Positions 48,234 to 59,026 of a DNA stretch of 64,000 bases are shown in pieces. The stretch's first letter is position 1. Each line of letters opens with the position of its first letter. The position numbers were made by a program, and so were the translations under genes. This DNA comes from Salinibacterium sp. UTAS2018. GTDB taxonomy: Bacteria > Actinomycetota > Actinomycetes > Actinomycetales > Microbacteriaceae. The DNA is taken from positions 2,931,447 to 2,995,446 of the forward strand of contig NZ_CP035375.1 in assembly GCF_004118935.1 (NCBI RefSeq), read 5' to 3'. The notes under the pieces were generated by a model. The model made no database searches. It was given only the letters and a program-made list of their open reading frames with translations, and was not told the origin of the DNA.

Positions 48234-50102
48234 ATGACCGCAGAATCAACTTTGCCTGCAGAGGCAGAATTGCCTGATCGGCCAACAGCAACGCGGATGC
48301 TCGCCCCCTGGGTGTTTTGGCCGGCCGCCGGCCTTATCATCGCGATCACCGCATTCTCGATCATCGCGCCAGACCTGGCGAATGCAGTATTCAACAGCCT
48401 GCAGTCGAGCGTCATCAACTCGTTCAGCTGGTACTACGTGCTCATCGCCGCATTCTTTGTTGCCTTTGCGCTTTACCTAGGATTCAGCCGTTACGGCGAT
48501 ATCAAGCTCGGCAAGGACGACGACGAACCCGAGTTCTCCATGATCGCGTGGATCTCTTTCCTCTTCGCTGCGGGCATGGGTATCGGTCTCGTTTTCTACG
48601 GCGTCGCCGAGCCTCTTAGCCACTTCTCTAATCCTCGTCCCGGTGTCACCGGCACCGAGATTGAGCTTGCTCAGCAGGCTATGAGCCAAACGTTCCTCCA
48701 TTGGGGTGTGCACGCTTGGGCCATCTACGTGGTCGTCGGCCTCGCGCTGGCCTATGCCATTCACCGCCGTGGCCGCCCTATCTCCATCCGCTGGACGCTT
48801 GAGCCGCTGCTCGGCAAGCGAGTTCGTGGCGGCTGGGGCAACCTCATCGACGTCATCGCTCTCGTCGGCACAGTATTCGGTGTTGCCACGTCTCTCGGTC
48901 TCGGTGTTCTTCAGATTTCTGCTGGGCTCGAAAAGACGGGTATCGCTGAGTCGAACCTCACCACACAGATCGCTGTCATCGTTGTAATCGTTGGCTTCAC
49001 CATTATGTCGCTGGTCTCCGGCATCGGTCGCGGCATGAAGTGGCTGTCGACGACCAACCTGCTTCTTGCGGCTGCACTCCTGATCTTCCTGCTCATCGTC
49101 GGGCCGACGGCGTTCCTCTTCCGTGACTTCGTGCAGTCAATGGGTAACTATCTGCAGGGCTTCATCGGCCTGAGCTTCAACGTCAGCGCCTACGCGGGCG
49201 AAGCGGGCGAACAGTGGCAGGCTGGCTGGACCACCTTCTACTGGGGCTGGTGGATGTCGTGGGCCCCGTTTGTTGGCGTCTTCATTGCCCGTGTGTCCAA
49301 GGGCCGTACCGTGCGCGAGTTCGTGGGTGGCGTCATGCTCGTCCCCACCGTTCTCACGTTCCTCTGGTTCAGTGTTCTGGGCGGCAACGCGATCTACCGC
49401 GAGCTTTACGGCCAGGGCGGCCTTGTTGCCGCTGATGGATCGGTGGATGCCGACTCGGCGCTCTTCGATCTGCTGGCCGGTCTCCCCGCCGGTACCGCTC
49501 TCACATTCGGTGCCATCCTCCTGATCGGCATCTTCTTCGTCACCTCCGCAGACTCGGGCGCGCTCGTGATGTCGATGATAGCGACGGGTGGCTCGGCTGA
49601 ACCTCTGAAGCGCATCCGCGTCTTCTTCGCTTTGCTGGCATCGTTCTTGGCCATTGCACTCTTGGTCACGGGTGGTCTCCAGACCTTGCAAACCGCGGCC
49701 ATCCTTTCCGCGTTGCCGTTCAGCGTCGTGATGCTCATGATCTGTGCCGCGACAATCACAGCGTTCAGCCGTGAACGGCGAGCCTACGAGCGAGCCCAGC
49801 GTGCTCAGTTCGTTGACCAGATCGGTACCTTCTACGGCCTCGAGGTCGAAGAACCGCTCTTGCGCGAGACCGTCCACCCGCTGCGGGCTGCTCTCGATCG
49901 TCTCCGTAAGAAGGCGGCGAAGAACGGTGGCGGACTTTCGCAGGTCACCGAAGACGCCATTCTGGCCGACACCGGTCTCCGTTCACCCGACAACATCGCT
50001 CAGGCCGACGCGATCGTTGAGGACGAGGTGGAGACTCTGCAGGCACTCCAGGCTGAGCTGCAGGCCAATCAGAAGCGCGAGCGCGACAAGCCTTCCGAAT
50101 AG
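48234..50102 (+). CDS. BCCT family transporter (glycine betaine/choline/carnitine)
   Basis: Secondary transporter for betaine-type compatible solutes, 622 aa. Conserved AAGMGIGLVFYGVAEPLSHF, then HWGVHAWAIYVVVGLALAY, WTTFYWGWWMSWAPFVGVFIARVSKGRTVREFV and SADSGALV. GMGIG-type sodium-coupled members include BetP. The cytoplasmic C-terminal tail of ~110 residues is long and charged, as in osmosensing BCCT carriers. SD CGGAGAT before ATG. A terminator follows. Confidence 0.94.
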   Translation: MTAESTLPAEAELPDRPTATRMLAPWVFWPAAGLIIAITAFSIIAPDLANAVFNSLQSSVINSFSWYYVLIAAFFVAFALYLGFSRYGDIKLGKDDDEPEFSMIAWISFLFAAGMGIGLVFYGVAEPLSHFSNPRPGVTGTEIELAQQAMSQTFLHWGVHAWAIYVVVGLALAYAIHRRGRPISIRWTLEPLLGKRVRGGWGNLIDVIALVGTVFGVATSLGLGVLQISAGLEKTGIAESNLTTQIAVIVVIVGFTIMSLVSGIGRGMKWLSTTNLLLAAALLIFLLIVGPTAFLFRDFVQSMGNYLQGFIGLSFNVSAYAGEAGEQWQAGWTTFYWGWWMSWAPFVGVFIARVSKGRTVREFVGGVMLVPTVLTFLWFSVLGGNAIYRELYGQGGLVAADGSVDADSALFDLLAGLPAGTALTFGAILLIGIFFVTSADSGALVMSMIATGGSAEPLKRIRVFFALLASFLAIALLVTGGLQTLQTAAILSALPFSVVMLMICAATITAFSRERRAYERAQRAQFVDQIGTFYGLEVEEPLLRETVHPLRAALDRLRKKAAKNGGGLSQVTEDAILADTGLRSPDNIAQADAIVEDEVETLQALQAELQANQKRERDKPSE

Positions 50103-50112
50103 TGGGTCACGG

Positions 50113-50136
50113 GCGGCCGGAACTGAATCCGGCCGC
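50113..50136 (+). terminator. 9-bp hairpin after the BCCT gene
   Basis: GCGGCCGGA-actgaa-TCCGGCCGC, 10 nt after the stop, separating it from the pilus genes. Confidence 0.65.
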
Positions 50137-50195
50137 TCGGGTGCTCGCTGTGGAAAGTCTTCACGCCCATTTGTGTTTCGCTCAATGATTGCAGA

Positions 50196-50393
50196 GTGAA
50201 ATCAACTCAATTGCTTCTGAAGAGCGGGCTTACCCGAGGCACCCGAACGCTCACGTCAGAACGAGGAGACGTGCCGGGCTGGGTGCTGATTACATTGATG
50301 ACCGCAGGTTTGGTCATCATCATCTGGGGCCTCGCTGGCCCCGCACTCAGCTCGGTTTTCGAACAGGCTATTGATCGCGTCACCGGTTTCTAA
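50196..50393 (+). CDS. Small pilin-like membrane protein of the Tad locus
   Basis: 65 aa. A basic leader (KSTQLLLKSGLTRGTRTLTSERGD) precedes one hydrophobic helix (VPGWVLITLMTAGLVIIIWGLAG), the layout of a Flp-type prepilin. The usual Gly-x4-Glu processing motif is absent: after ERG comes DVPGW with no Glu at +5. GTG start with AATGAT 6 nt upstream. Its stop overlaps the TadE gene start (TAATG). Probably a structural or minor subunit; function not proven. Confidence 0.75.
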   Translation: MKSTQLLLKSGLTRGTRTLTSERGDVPGWVLITLMTAGLVIIIWGLAGPALSSVFEQAIDRVTGF

Positions 50394-50827
50394 TGCCAGC
50401 GCGGTGGCGCGAACGTGTGCGTCGGTGGCGTGAGCGCTCTCATCAGCTTCGCGCCGATCAGTCTGGCTCTGCCGTAGTTGAGTTCGTCCTCGTCTCAGCG
50501 CTGCTGACGGTACTGACGCTCAGCGTTATTCAACTCGCTCTTGCCCTCCACATCCGAAACACGGTTCTGGATGCCGCGGCGGAGGGTGCGCGCTATGCCT
50601 CCCTTGCCGACACCTCGTTGGGTGATGGCGTGATTCGTACTCGTGACCTCATCTCCACGGCTCTATCTCCCGGCTATGCGTCGGATGTCAGCGCTGCGAC
50701 CACGACGCACCTAGGGCAGCCCGCTGTCGTCATCACCGTCAACGCTCCGCTGCCGCTTATCGGTTTGGTCGGTATCAAGAACGGGCTGGAGGTGTCAGCC
50801 CATGCGGCTATCGAACAGGTTCGCTAG
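50393..50827 (+). CDS. TadE-like pseudopilin, first copy
   Basis: 144 aa. Basic N terminus, then QSGSAVVEFVLVSALLTVLTLSVIQLALAL: cleavage expected after Gly, with Glu at +5. AAAEGARYASL follows, typical of TadE. The C-terminal part is extracytoplasmic. Overlaps both neighbours. Confidence 0.88.
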   Translation: MPARWRERVRRWRERSHQLRADQSGSAVVEFVLVSALLTVLTLSVIQLALALHIRNTVLDAAAEGARYASLADTSLGDGVIRTRDLISTALSPGYASDVSAATTTHLGQPAVVITVNAPLPLIGLVGIKNGLEVSAHAAIEQVR

Positions 50828-51254
50828 CGAACGCGGCTCGGCTTCGCTCGAGTTCATCACGGTGGGCTTGGTGATGCTGGTGCCGCTCGTGTACCTCGTG
50901 CTCACGATGGCGTCGATTCAAGCCGGGGCGCTCGCTGCGGAGGGTGCGGCGCGTCAAGCCGCGCGCGTCTTCGTTCAGTCCGACTCTGTGGAGCAAGCGA
51001 ATGCTGCGGCATCGAGTGCCGTGCAGTTCGCGCTCGATAATCACGGTGTCGATGCCGCCAATGCCGCGGTGACGATCACATGTACGCCTGACCCCTCAGA
51101 TTGCCTCGCTCGCAGAAGCCTCGTCACCGTACAGGTTGCGATCGCGGTTGATCTTCCGCTGGCCCCGCCCGTGCTCTCCGGCCACTTTCCGCTCCAAGTG
51201 CCGCTGGATGCCGCGGCTACCCAGCAAGTGTCGCAGTTTGCGGGGTCACGCTAG
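50802..51254 (+). CDS. TadE-like pseudopilin, second copy
   Basis: 150 aa. SERGSASLEFITVGLVMLVPLVYLVLTM with Glu at +5 after Gly, then EGAARQAARVFV. Two cysteines (CTPDPSDC) can form a disulfide. ATG inside the end of the preceding gene. Confidence 0.86.
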   Translation: MRLSNRFASERGSASLEFITVGLVMLVPLVYLVLTMASIQAGALAAEGAARQAARVFVQSDSVEQANAAASSAVQFALDNHGVDAANAAVTITCTPDPSDCLARRSLVTVQVAIAVDLPLAPPVLSGHFPLQVPLDAAATQQVSQFAGSR

Positions 51255-51697
51255 TGGGTACTTCGCAACGCATGCGCGATGATGACGGTTCGGCGCTCGT
51301 GCTCACCATTTTCTACGGGTTTCTGTCGCTCGTTCTCATCTTTCTGGTGGTGGCGGCCACGTCGCTTTATCTCGAGCGCAAGCGTCTGTTCACTCTTGCA
51401 GACGGCGCGGCTCTCGTTGGTGCAGAGTCCTACGACCTCGACGATGTCATTCGTACGCCGCAGGGCTTTCGGCCGCAACTGGAGCCCGAAAAGGTGGCCG
51501 ATGCCGTCGCAGAATACGTGAGCGCGGCCCCGACTTCTGAGTTCGAGGGACTCAGTGTCGACGAAGCGACGAGCGCCGACGGCTCCGGCGCGACGGTGTC
51601 GCTCTCGGCCTATTGGCGGCCACCATTCATCTCGCTGCTGGTCTCCGAGGGCTTGCGCATCGAAGTGAGTGCGAACGCGCGCTCGATCTTTTCGTAG
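51254..51697 (+). CDS. TadG-like pilus-associated protein
   Basis: 147 aa. DDDGSALVLTIFYGFLSLVLIFLVVAATSLYLERKRLFTLADGAALVGAESYD: a putative Tad-like N terminus of the sort in TadG, but without Glu at +5 (Leu there). GTG start overlaps the upstream stop. It is much shorter than proteobacterial TadG and has no von Willebrand domain. Confidence 0.82.
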   Translation: MGTSQRMRDDDGSALVLTIFYGFLSLVLIFLVVAATSLYLERKRLFTLADGAALVGAESYDLDDVIRTPQGFRPQLEPEKVADAVAEYVSAAPTSEFEGLSVDEATSADGSGATVSLSAYWRPPFISLLVSEGLRIEVSANARSIFS

Positions 51698-51841
51698 CTT
51701 CGAGCGGCCCAGCCCGCGCCGGGTTTACACACGGCCCGCACAAGACTGACACCCACACCCCGTCCAGCGAACAGTGAGCTTGGATCCGTAGCGTTAGTAG
51801 AGCATCCCTGCGGATGCACCATCGAAGCAAAGGAGTTAGCT

Positions 51842-52495
51842 ATGAAACGTGTCGCTATTGTCGGGGGCCACGGCAAGATCGCCCTGAGCCTGGCCGAGCT
51901 TCTCACCTCACGCGGACACCACGTGCACTCACTCATCCGCAAGCCGGAGCAAGAGGCCGACATCAGTGCCACCGGTGCAATGCCGGTCATCGCCGATGTC
52001 GAACAGTTGAGTGCCGAAGAATTGTCCGAAATTTTCACCGGTCACGATGCGGTTGTCTTCTCTGCGGGCGCCGGCGGCGGTAGCCCCGAGCGTACCTATT
52101 CGGTCGACCGCGATGCGGCGATCCGAACCATGGATGCAGCAGCGCACGCTGGAGTTATGCGGTACGTCATGGTTTCTTACAAGGGTGCCGGCCTCGACCA
52201 CGGCGTTCCCGAAGACAATGACTTCTTCGCCTATGCCCAGGCGAAGGCTGAGGCGGATGACCACCTTCGTAAAGGCCCGCTGCACTACACAATCGTCGGT
52301 CCCGGTTCGCTCTCGAGCGAGCCCGCGTCGGGCACGATCGGCCTCGGCGATGATGCGAACGACGAGAACACCAGTCGAGAGAATGTGGCGCGCGTGCTCG
52401 CTGACGTCATCGATGCCGACAACACCATCGGTCAGACCATCGAATTCACCAACGGCCCGACACAGATTTCTGAGGCTATCGCCGCTATTCGCTAG
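51842..52495 (+). CDS. Atypical SDR / NAD(P)-binding reductase (YwnB-like)
   Basis: 217 aa. The nucleotide-binding motif is VAIVGGHGKIAL, followed by a short Rossmann fold; no YxxxK catalytic pair in the usual place, so it belongs to the atypical NAD(P)-binding group. SD AAAGGAG before ATG. The end overlaps the convergent LysE gene by 11 nt. Confidence 0.88.
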   Translation: MKRVAIVGGHGKIALSLAELLTSRGHHVHSLIRKPEQEADISATGAMPVIADVEQLSAEELSEIFTGHDAVVFSAGAGGGSPERTYSVDRDAAIRTMDAAAHAGVMRYVMVSYKGAGLDHGVPEDNDFFAYAQAKAEADDHLRKGPLHYTIVGPGSLSSEPASGTIGLGDDANDENTSRENVARVLADVIDADNTIGQTIEFTNGPTQISEAIAAIR

Positions 52496-53132
52496 CGTGC
52501 GGAATGAAGAGTGATCCCACTCCCAGCGCGATCAAAGCTACGCCGCCGGTCGCGCTGAGGGTGGTGATTCTCTGAGGGGAACGTGCGAACCAATCGCGCG
52601 CAAACCCTGCGGCAATTGCCCACGACGTATCCGTCACCACGGCAATTGCCATGAACAGTAGGCCGAGCACCAGCAGCTGAAGCTGCACTCCGCCGGCTCC
52701 GAAACTCACGAACTGCGGCAGCACCGCCACGAAGAACACGGTCGCTTTCGGGTTGGTGATGCCGACGACAAACCCTTGGCTGAAGATCCGCCAGCGCGAA
52801 CGCACGCGGGGAGCCGCGGCATCCGTAGCGGTGTGATCCTTACGGTGGCGAATAGCTTGCACGCCCAAATAGATCAGGTAGGCGGCGCCCAAGTATTTGA
52901 CGATCGTGAAGGCGATCACTGACTGGGCTATAACGGTGCCGACGCCAAAGGCAACAGCGAACACGAGCACGACGCCGCCGGTGGCGTTGCCCAGCGAGCT
53001 GATAATGCCGCCCATTTTTCCCAGCGAGAGCGATCGTCCGATGAGAAACAGCACGCTCGGGCCGGGGATCAGAATGATCGGTAGTGCCACCAGCACGAAC
53101 GCGATGAGGTTGCTGGTGGAGATAGCGGTCAC
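52485..53132 (-). CDS. LysE/RhtB family amino-acid or metabolite exporter
   Basis: 215 aa, six membrane segments. N-terminal LIPGPSVLFLIGRSLSLGKMGGI is the LysE family hallmark, with KYLGAAYLIYLGVQAIR and the C-terminal WAIAAGFARDW region. GTG start. It lies 5 nt after the MFS gene, probably cotranscribed. Confidence 0.9.
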   Translation of the reverse strand: MTAISTSNLIAFVLVALPIILIPGPSVLFLIGRSLSLGKMGGIISSLGNATGGVVLVFAVAFGVGTVIAQSVIAFTIVKYLGAAYLIYLGVQAIRHRKDHTATDAAAPRVRSRWRIFSQGFVVGITNPKATVFFVAVLPQFVSFGAGGVQLQLLVLGLLFMAIAVVTDTSWAIAAGFARDWFARSPQRITTLSATGGVALIALGVGSLFIPHASE

Positions 53133-53137
53133 GTCGG

Positions 53138-54394
53138 TTACCGCTGAGGCTTCTGGATGTAGCGGGGCACGTAACGCAGCATGATGCCGGCGCCGACGAG
53201 GCCAAGAATTCCAATCGCTCCGGCCGCGACCGAGATCGATGCAACTGCCGTGAGCCCCGCGATCAGCAGCGGCGATGCTGCCTGGCCGACGCCGCCCGTG
53301 AAGCGCCAGGCGCCCAAGAACGGAGCAGGGTTGGCAGGGGGAGCGAGGTCCGCGCCGAGCGTCATCAGAATTCCACTACCGAGGCCGTTAGCGAGCGACA
53401 GGAACATCGCGGCGAAGATGAACCACGCGGTGTTCGCACTCACGTCATGAGTGACGGAGAGCACGAGGTGGCCGAGTCCGAGCCCGACGAGCGAGGGCAC
53501 CGCTGTCCAGAGGCGCCCGAAGCGGTCCATGATTTGGCCGCCGGTATAGAACAAAGCGAAATCCACAGCGCCAGCGATACCGATGATGATGGCGGTGTTG
53601 GTATCGGCCAGGCCGATGCTCACGGCCCAGAGCGGCAAGATCACTTGGCGGCTCGCGCGCATCGCGCCGATCACGGCGGCACCGAGCCCGAGGCGGGAGA
53701 GCAGCGCACGGTTACGGTGCACGGTAGCGAAGAGGCCGTGCGATTCCTTTTCGACGAGCGCCTCTCCATCCCTCAGGGTGCGGTTATTGACGCGCGAGGT
53801 GTGCACCGCGCCAAAGGTCGTCGCGGGGTCGGGCAGTAAGAGCAGCACAGCCGCGGCGGCGATAGCGGCGACGACATGAATCCAGAATGCGGCAAAGACT
53901 GTGCCAGTGAGATGGATGACACCGGCCGAAATGAACGGACCGATAAAGACGCCCAGGCGGAAGGTCCCGCCCAGCGTAGAGAGCGCACGAGCACGATAGG
54001 CAACCGGAACGAAGCTCGTCAAAAAGGCGTGCCGCGCCAGTGCGAACACTGCGGCGGCGAGGCCGAGCAGCAGCACTCCGAAGCCGAGCGCCACGGGATT
54101 GGGCGAGAGAATCGCGATTACGACTCCGATGATCGAGAGAGCACTCGCGCCGATCATGGCCGGGCGTTCGCCGACGCGGGAGATGAGCCATCCGCTCGGG
54201 ATATTACCGAACAGTTCGCCAATCGTCAGCACTGCTGCGACCAAACCGGCGATCGCGAGAGTGGCTCCGAGGTTATCCGCGGCAATCGGAATCAGCGGAA
54301 TAATCGCGCCTTCACCGATAGAGAACAGCAGTGTCGGCAAAAGAACGGGCAGGCCGATCGAACGCCAGCTGAAAGGTTGTTCTGTAGTGCTCAT
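53138..54394 (-). CDS. Major facilitator superfamily transporter
   Basis: 418 aa, 12 membrane segments. The A-type motif is [23 protein letters not shown] and a second appears mid-protein ([16 protein letters not shown]). Likely a drug or metabolite exporter. ATG 54394 with TACGAT 8 nt upstream; the 10-residue longer form is less likely. Confidence 0.9.
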   Translation of the reverse strand: MSTTEQPFSWRSIGLPVLLPTLLFSIGEGAIIPLIPIAADNLGATLAIAGLVAAVLTIGELFGNIPSGWLISRVGERPAMIGASALSIIGVVIAILSPNPVALGFGVLLLGLAAAVFALARHAFLTSFVPVAYRARALSTLGGTFRLGVFIGPFISAGVIHLTGTVFAAFWIHVVAAIAAAAVLLLLPDPATTFGAVHTSRVNNRTLRDGEALVEKESHGLFATVHRNRALLSRLGLGAAVIGAMRASRQVILPLWAVSIGLADTNTAIIIGIAGAVDFALFYTGGQIMDRFGRLWTAVPSLVGLGLGHLVLSVTHDVSANTAWFIFAAMFLSLANGLGSGILMTLGADLAPPANPAPFLGAWRFTGGVGQAASPLLIAGLTAVASISVAAGAIGILGLVGAGIMLRYVPRYIQKPQR

Positions 54395-54492
54395 CGCCCT
54401 CAATCGTAGGGTGTGAGCGAGCATCTCCGAGCATCGCTCGCACCCGTGGAACCGTGTGCCGTGCAGTCTTCGCGGGTAGTCTGGTGAGTGAC

Positions 54493-55599
54493 ATGGATGA
54501 ACTGGACTTTTCTGACGACATCGCAGGCTTGCGTTCCACTTTTGAGGATATCCGCCAGGTGGTCGACCCCGACCGGCTCGAGTCGGAGATTGCGCGCTTG
54601 AGTGAAGCCGCCGGTGCCCCCGATCTGTGGGATGACACCGACAAGGCGCAAAAGGTCACGAGTGACCTCAGCCATCGTCAGGCCGAGCTCGCAAAAATCA
54701 ACTCCATCTCCAACCGCCTCGACGACCTCGAGATCATGGTCGAGCTCGCGAATGAAGAAAGCGACGAGCAGGCTGCGGCGGATGCTCGTACTGAGCTCGC
54801 TGGCATCCGCAAGACTCTCGGCGACCTCGAGGTGCAGACTCTCTTGAACGGCGAGTTCGACCAGCGGCCCGCCGTCATCACTATTCGGGCTGGCGCCGGA
54901 GGCGTCGATGCCGCCGACTTCGCCGACATGCTCTTTCGTATGTATCTGCGCTACGCCGAGCAGCATTCCTACCCGACGCGCGTGCTCGACACGAGCTACG
55001 CCGAAGAAGCGGGTATCAAGTCGGCAACCTTCGAGGTCGATGCTCCGTTCGCGTTCGGAACCCTCAGCGTCGAAGCCGGCACGCATCGTCTCGTGCGCAT
55101 GAGCCCCTTCAACTCGGCGGGCAAGCGCCAGACCAGCTTCGCGGCGGTCGAGGTGGTTCCCCTTATTGAGACGACGGATGTCGTTGAGGTTCCCGAGAAC
55201 GACATCCGTGTCGATGTCTTCCGCTCTTCCGGTCCCGGTGGTCAGTCGGTTAACACCACGGACTCTGCGGTACGCATTACTCATTTGCCCACGGGCATCG
55301 TGGTGAGCTGCCAGAACGAGAAGAGCCAGATTCAAAACCGTGCCGCTGCAATGCGTGTGTTGCAGTCGCGGTTGCTTCTCTTGCAGCGTGAGCAAGAGGC
55401 TGCCACGAAGAAGGAAATCGCGGGTGTCATCACCGCGAGCTGGGGCGACCAGATGCGCAGCTACGTGTTGGCGCCCTACCAAATGGTGAAGGATCTCCGT
55501 ACCGACTATGAGGTCAACAATCCGTCGAATGTATTCGATGGCGATCTCGATGGCTTCATCTCGGCGGGAATCAAATGGCGCAAACGCGTCATCGAATAG
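54493..55599 (+). CDS. prfB: Peptide chain release factor 2
   Basis: Terminates translation at UGA and UAA. 368 aa. The GGQ peptidyl-hydrolysis motif is in [20 protein letters not shown]; the stop-recognition SPF motif is in [16 protein letters not shown]. The frame is continuous, with no internal UGA, so the autoregulatory +1 frameshift seen in many bacteria is absent here. ATG 54493; upstream TAGTCT. Confidence 0.95.
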   Translation: MDELDFSDDIAGLRSTFEDIRQVVDPDRLESEIARLSEAAGAPDLWDDTDKAQKVTSDLSHRQAELAKINSISNRLDDLEIMVELANEESDEQAAADARTELAGIRKTLGDLEVQTLLNGEFDQRPAVITIRAGAGGVDAADFADMLFRMYLRYAEQHSYPTRVLDTSYAEEAGIKSATFEVDAPFAFGTLSVEAGTHRLVRMSPFNSAGKRQTSFAAVEVVPLIETTDVVEVPENDIRVDVFRSSGPGGQSVNTTDSAVRITHLPTGIVVSCQNEKSQIQNRAAAMRVLQSRLLLLQREQEAATKKEIAGVITASWGDQMRSYVLAPYQMVKDLRTDYEVNNPSNVFDGDLDGFISAGIKWRKRVIE

Positions 55600-55705
55600 C
55601 CGATCGCGCTCGTCAGCTGTGCCCTGAACTGGGCCACCCTGTGAGTACGGGTGTGCGGTGCGTCGCTGCCGCGTTCTGGGGCACCGCTCCTTAGGCTGGC
55701 TCCAA

Positions 55706-56538
<833 letters not shown>

Positions 56539-56542
<4 letters not shown>

Positions 56543-57456
56543 GGCTCGGTCTGATTCTCGGAGAGGTCGGAAGCGGTCTTCGTCGCAACCTCTCGATGGT
56601 GGTCTCTGTTGTTCTCGTGACCTTCATTTCGCTGACTTTTGTCGGCGCATCCATTCTTTTGCAGATGCAGATCGGTCAGATGAAGGGGTACTGGTACGAC
56701 CGGGCGCAAGTCGCGGTGTACATGTGCACCGATATCGACACCACAGGCAACTGCACCTTGGCCGAAGCTACGGAAGATCAAATTGCCGCGGTCAAGCAGC
56801 AGCTCGATTCTCCAACGCTCGCGCCGTACATCAACGAAGTAGAGTTCGAGACTCACGAGCAGGCCTACGAAAACTTCAAAGAACAGTTCGCCGACACGAC
56901 CTTCGAAGGCATCATCACGCCGGAGTCGTTGAATGAAAGCTTCCGCGTGAACCTTGTTGACCCAGAACAGGCTGACGTGCTCATCGAGAGCCTCTCGGGA
57001 TTGGCGGGTGTCGAGAGCGTGGAAGATCAGCGCGCCTACCTCGAGCCCATTTTTGCCATTCTGAACGCGGCCAGTTACACCGCGATTGGGGTCGCTGGGC
57101 TGATGCTCGTCGCCGCTGTATTGCTCATCGCCACCACCATTCGACTCAGCGCCTTCTCTCGCCGGCGAGAGCTCGGAATCATGAGGCTTGTGGGGGCGTC
57201 GAACCGGTTCATCCAAACACCGTTCATCCTTGAGGGGGTGTTCGCGTCATTGATCGGTTCTGTTCTTGCCGGTGGCGCCATCGTAGCGATCGTGCAGTTC
57301 TTCGTTCGCGGCTACTTGGCGAGCACCTTGCCTGTAAACACCAGCCTATTGGGGATGGAAGAGGCCCTATTGGTAGTGCCGATTCTTATAGCAGCGGGTG
57401 CAGGGTTGGCGGCAATCTCAGCGGGCGTCGCCATTAGCCGTTACCTGAAGGTATAA
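56539..57456 (+). CDS. ftsX: Cell division protein FtsX
   Basis: 305 aa, four membrane segments: one at ~19-40, and three after residue 175 ([19 protein letters not shown] and following). The extracellular domain (~45-165) has two cysteines ([17 protein letters not shown]) typical of actinobacterial FtsX. It passes the FtsE ATPase cycle to an extracellular hydrolase such as RipC. Confidence 0.95.
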
Positions 57457-57568
57457 GCCGCTTCCTCAGGGTGTAGCCCTTGCCGCACTCTCGCGCTAAG
57501 CTGGTCTGCTGCACTGTTGGCATTCGCCGCGGTTGCGTGGCATCCCGTATTTGAGAGAGAAGTGAACC

Positions 57569-58048
57569 ATGCCCAAGGAAAGTGAGCGGAAGGTTGTCGC
57601 CAGCAACCGCAAGGCCCGCCACGATTACAGCATCGAAGACACCTATGAGGCCGGTCTTGTGCTGTCGGGCTCGGAGGTCAAGTCTTTGCGGTTGGGGCGC
57701 GCGAGTCTCATCGATGGCTATGGCTTCATCGATGACCATTCAGAAGCGTGGTTGGATGCCGTACACATTCCAGAGTTCTTTCAGGCGTCGTGGACTAATC
57801 ACCCTCCGCGTCGCAAGCGCAAAATGTTGCTGCACAAAGAGCAGATTCTGAAGATCCATAACAAGATCAAACAGGGCGGGTACACGCTCGTTCCGCTTTC
57901 CATCTACTTCTTGGACGGCCGCGCCAAGGTAGAACTCGCTGTTGCCAAGGGCAAGCGAGAGTACGACAAGCGCCAGACGCTTCGCGAGCGTCAAGATAAG
58001 CGCGAATCAGACCGTGCGATGGCCGCGCGTAAGAACATGGGGGAGTAA
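57569..58048 (+). CDS. smpB: SsrA-binding protein
   Basis: Carries tmRNA to stalled ribosomes. 159 aa. Core VVASNRKARHDYSIEDTYEAGLVLSGSEVKSLR and the basic C terminus REYDKRQTLRERQDKRESDRAM that reads the empty mRNA channel. SD AGAGAGAAG. ssrA lies 1.2 kb downstream. Confidence 0.97.
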   Translation: MPKESERKVVASNRKARHDYSIEDTYEAGLVLSGSEVKSLRLGRASLIDGYGFIDDHSEAWLDAVHIPEFFQASWTNHPPRRKRKMLLHKEQILKIHNKIKQGGYTLVPLSIYFLDGRAKVELAVAKGKREYDKRQTLRERQDKRESDRAMAARKNMGE

Positions 58049-58079
58049 CGAGAGCCTTCTCGTTCTCCGGCGCGTGCGC

Positions 58080-58751
58080 CTAACTCGCGTGGAAGCGAGC
58101 TTCGACGCTCGCCGCTACCGAGATATTTTCCGGGTTGAGTGCCAGGGGGCCTCCTGCGGCGGGGGCGACCATCATGCGAGCGGAGGCCTGCGTTGCGCCG
58201 CCGCTATGTTCGGAGCCTGAGCCAACGTCGGCAAGCATTCCGGGATCCGCGATCGCGGTCGTGGTGACTTCGGAGAGCCCCACGCTTTCGGCGTACTCCC
58301 GCGCCTTGGTATAGGCGTCGATGACAGCAAGGTGCCGTGCTTCGGCACGCGCTTCGCGAGTGGCTTCGTCGGTGAGCTCCCACTCAACGAGCGCAACCGT
58401 AGTGTGGTCAACCGCGCTGACGTACTCAATAAACATCGCGAGCGCTTCGAAGTCGCGAAAGCGCGCGATGTAGCCGATCGTGGCGGAGTACACCAAGGGG
58501 AGTTGCTCACCGGCACTGTTCCAGGGGCGCTGAGAGGTCACGCGAACGGTGTCTGACGACCATCGCGTGACGGCACCATCGTTCGAGGCGAGCTGAGTGA
58601 GAAGGGCATGAACCCGGCCCGACGACTGCATGGCAGCATCGAACACTTCACTCCGGTCGGGGCCATCAATGGCCACCGAAAGGTGCACGATGCCGCGTTC
58701 GGCAGGGTGCCACGACTCATGCTCACCTCGAACGGTGATGACAAGAGGCAT
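58080..58751 (-). CDS. SIMPL domain (DUF541) protein
   Basis: 223 aa with no signal peptide. VITVRGEHESWHPAERGIVHLSVAIDG, a central VYSATIGYIARFRDFEAL segment and a tail ending NPENISVAASVEARFHAS are the SIMPL pattern. The family has no firm function (oxidative-stress and periplasmic roles reported). Starts 2 nt after the glutaredoxin-like gene. Confidence 0.88.
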   Translation of the reverse strand: MPLVITVRGEHESWHPAERGIVHLSVAIDGPDRSEVFDAAMQSSGRVHALLTQLASNDGAVTRWSSDTVRVTSQRPWNSAGEQLPLVYSATIGYIARFRDFEALAMFIEYVSAVDHTTVALVEWELTDEATREARAEARHLAVIDAYTKAREYAESVGLSEVTTTAIADPGMLADVGSGSEHSGGATQASARMMVAPAAGGPLALNPENISVAASVEARFHAS

Positions 58752-58753
58752 CG

Positions 58754-59026
58754 CTAGATAGCGCCGAGCTCTGCCAGCTTCGTCTTCAAGTCGTTATCGC
58801 TCGGCTCGACCTGGAAGGTTCCGTCAGTGAAGTGCACGACAGGGATGTTGAGGCGACCGCTGATGGCATGTGCGCGATCGGCAGCCGTCGGGTCTTTTTC
58901 GACGTCAACCTTTTCCCACTCGACGTCGAGCGAGTTGAGAAGCGCCTCGGAGCGGCGGCAATCGCGGCACCAGTCTGCTCCATACATGGTTACTTTGGCG
59001 GGGTTAGCTGTGGTTGATTCACTCAT
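58754..59026 (-). CDS. Glutaredoxin-like / mycoredoxin-type protein
   Basis: 90 aa thioredoxin fold. CxxC active site is WCRDCRR at 20-23, and the cis-Pro loop is NIPVVHF. Members use mycothiol in Actinobacteria. TAGGTT ends 6 nt before the ATG, with GGGAGG in the gap that could also serve as an SD. First gene of a two-gene unit with the SIMPL gene. Confidence 0.9.
   Translation of the reverse strand: MSESTTANPAKVTMYGADWCRDCRRSEALLNSLDVEWEKVDVEKDPTAADRAHAISGRLNIPVVHFTDGTFQVEPSDNDLKTKLAELGAI

Noticed and set aside
40551..50195. Genomic island inserted into the Tad locus
   Set aside because: No integrase, transposase, tRNA target or flanking direct repeats are visible, and composition looks like the rest of the window; kept only as a split-locus observation.
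54493..54600. Programmed +1 frameshift in prfB
   Set aside because: The release-factor frame is continuous from the ATG with no early UGA, so no frameshift is needed.
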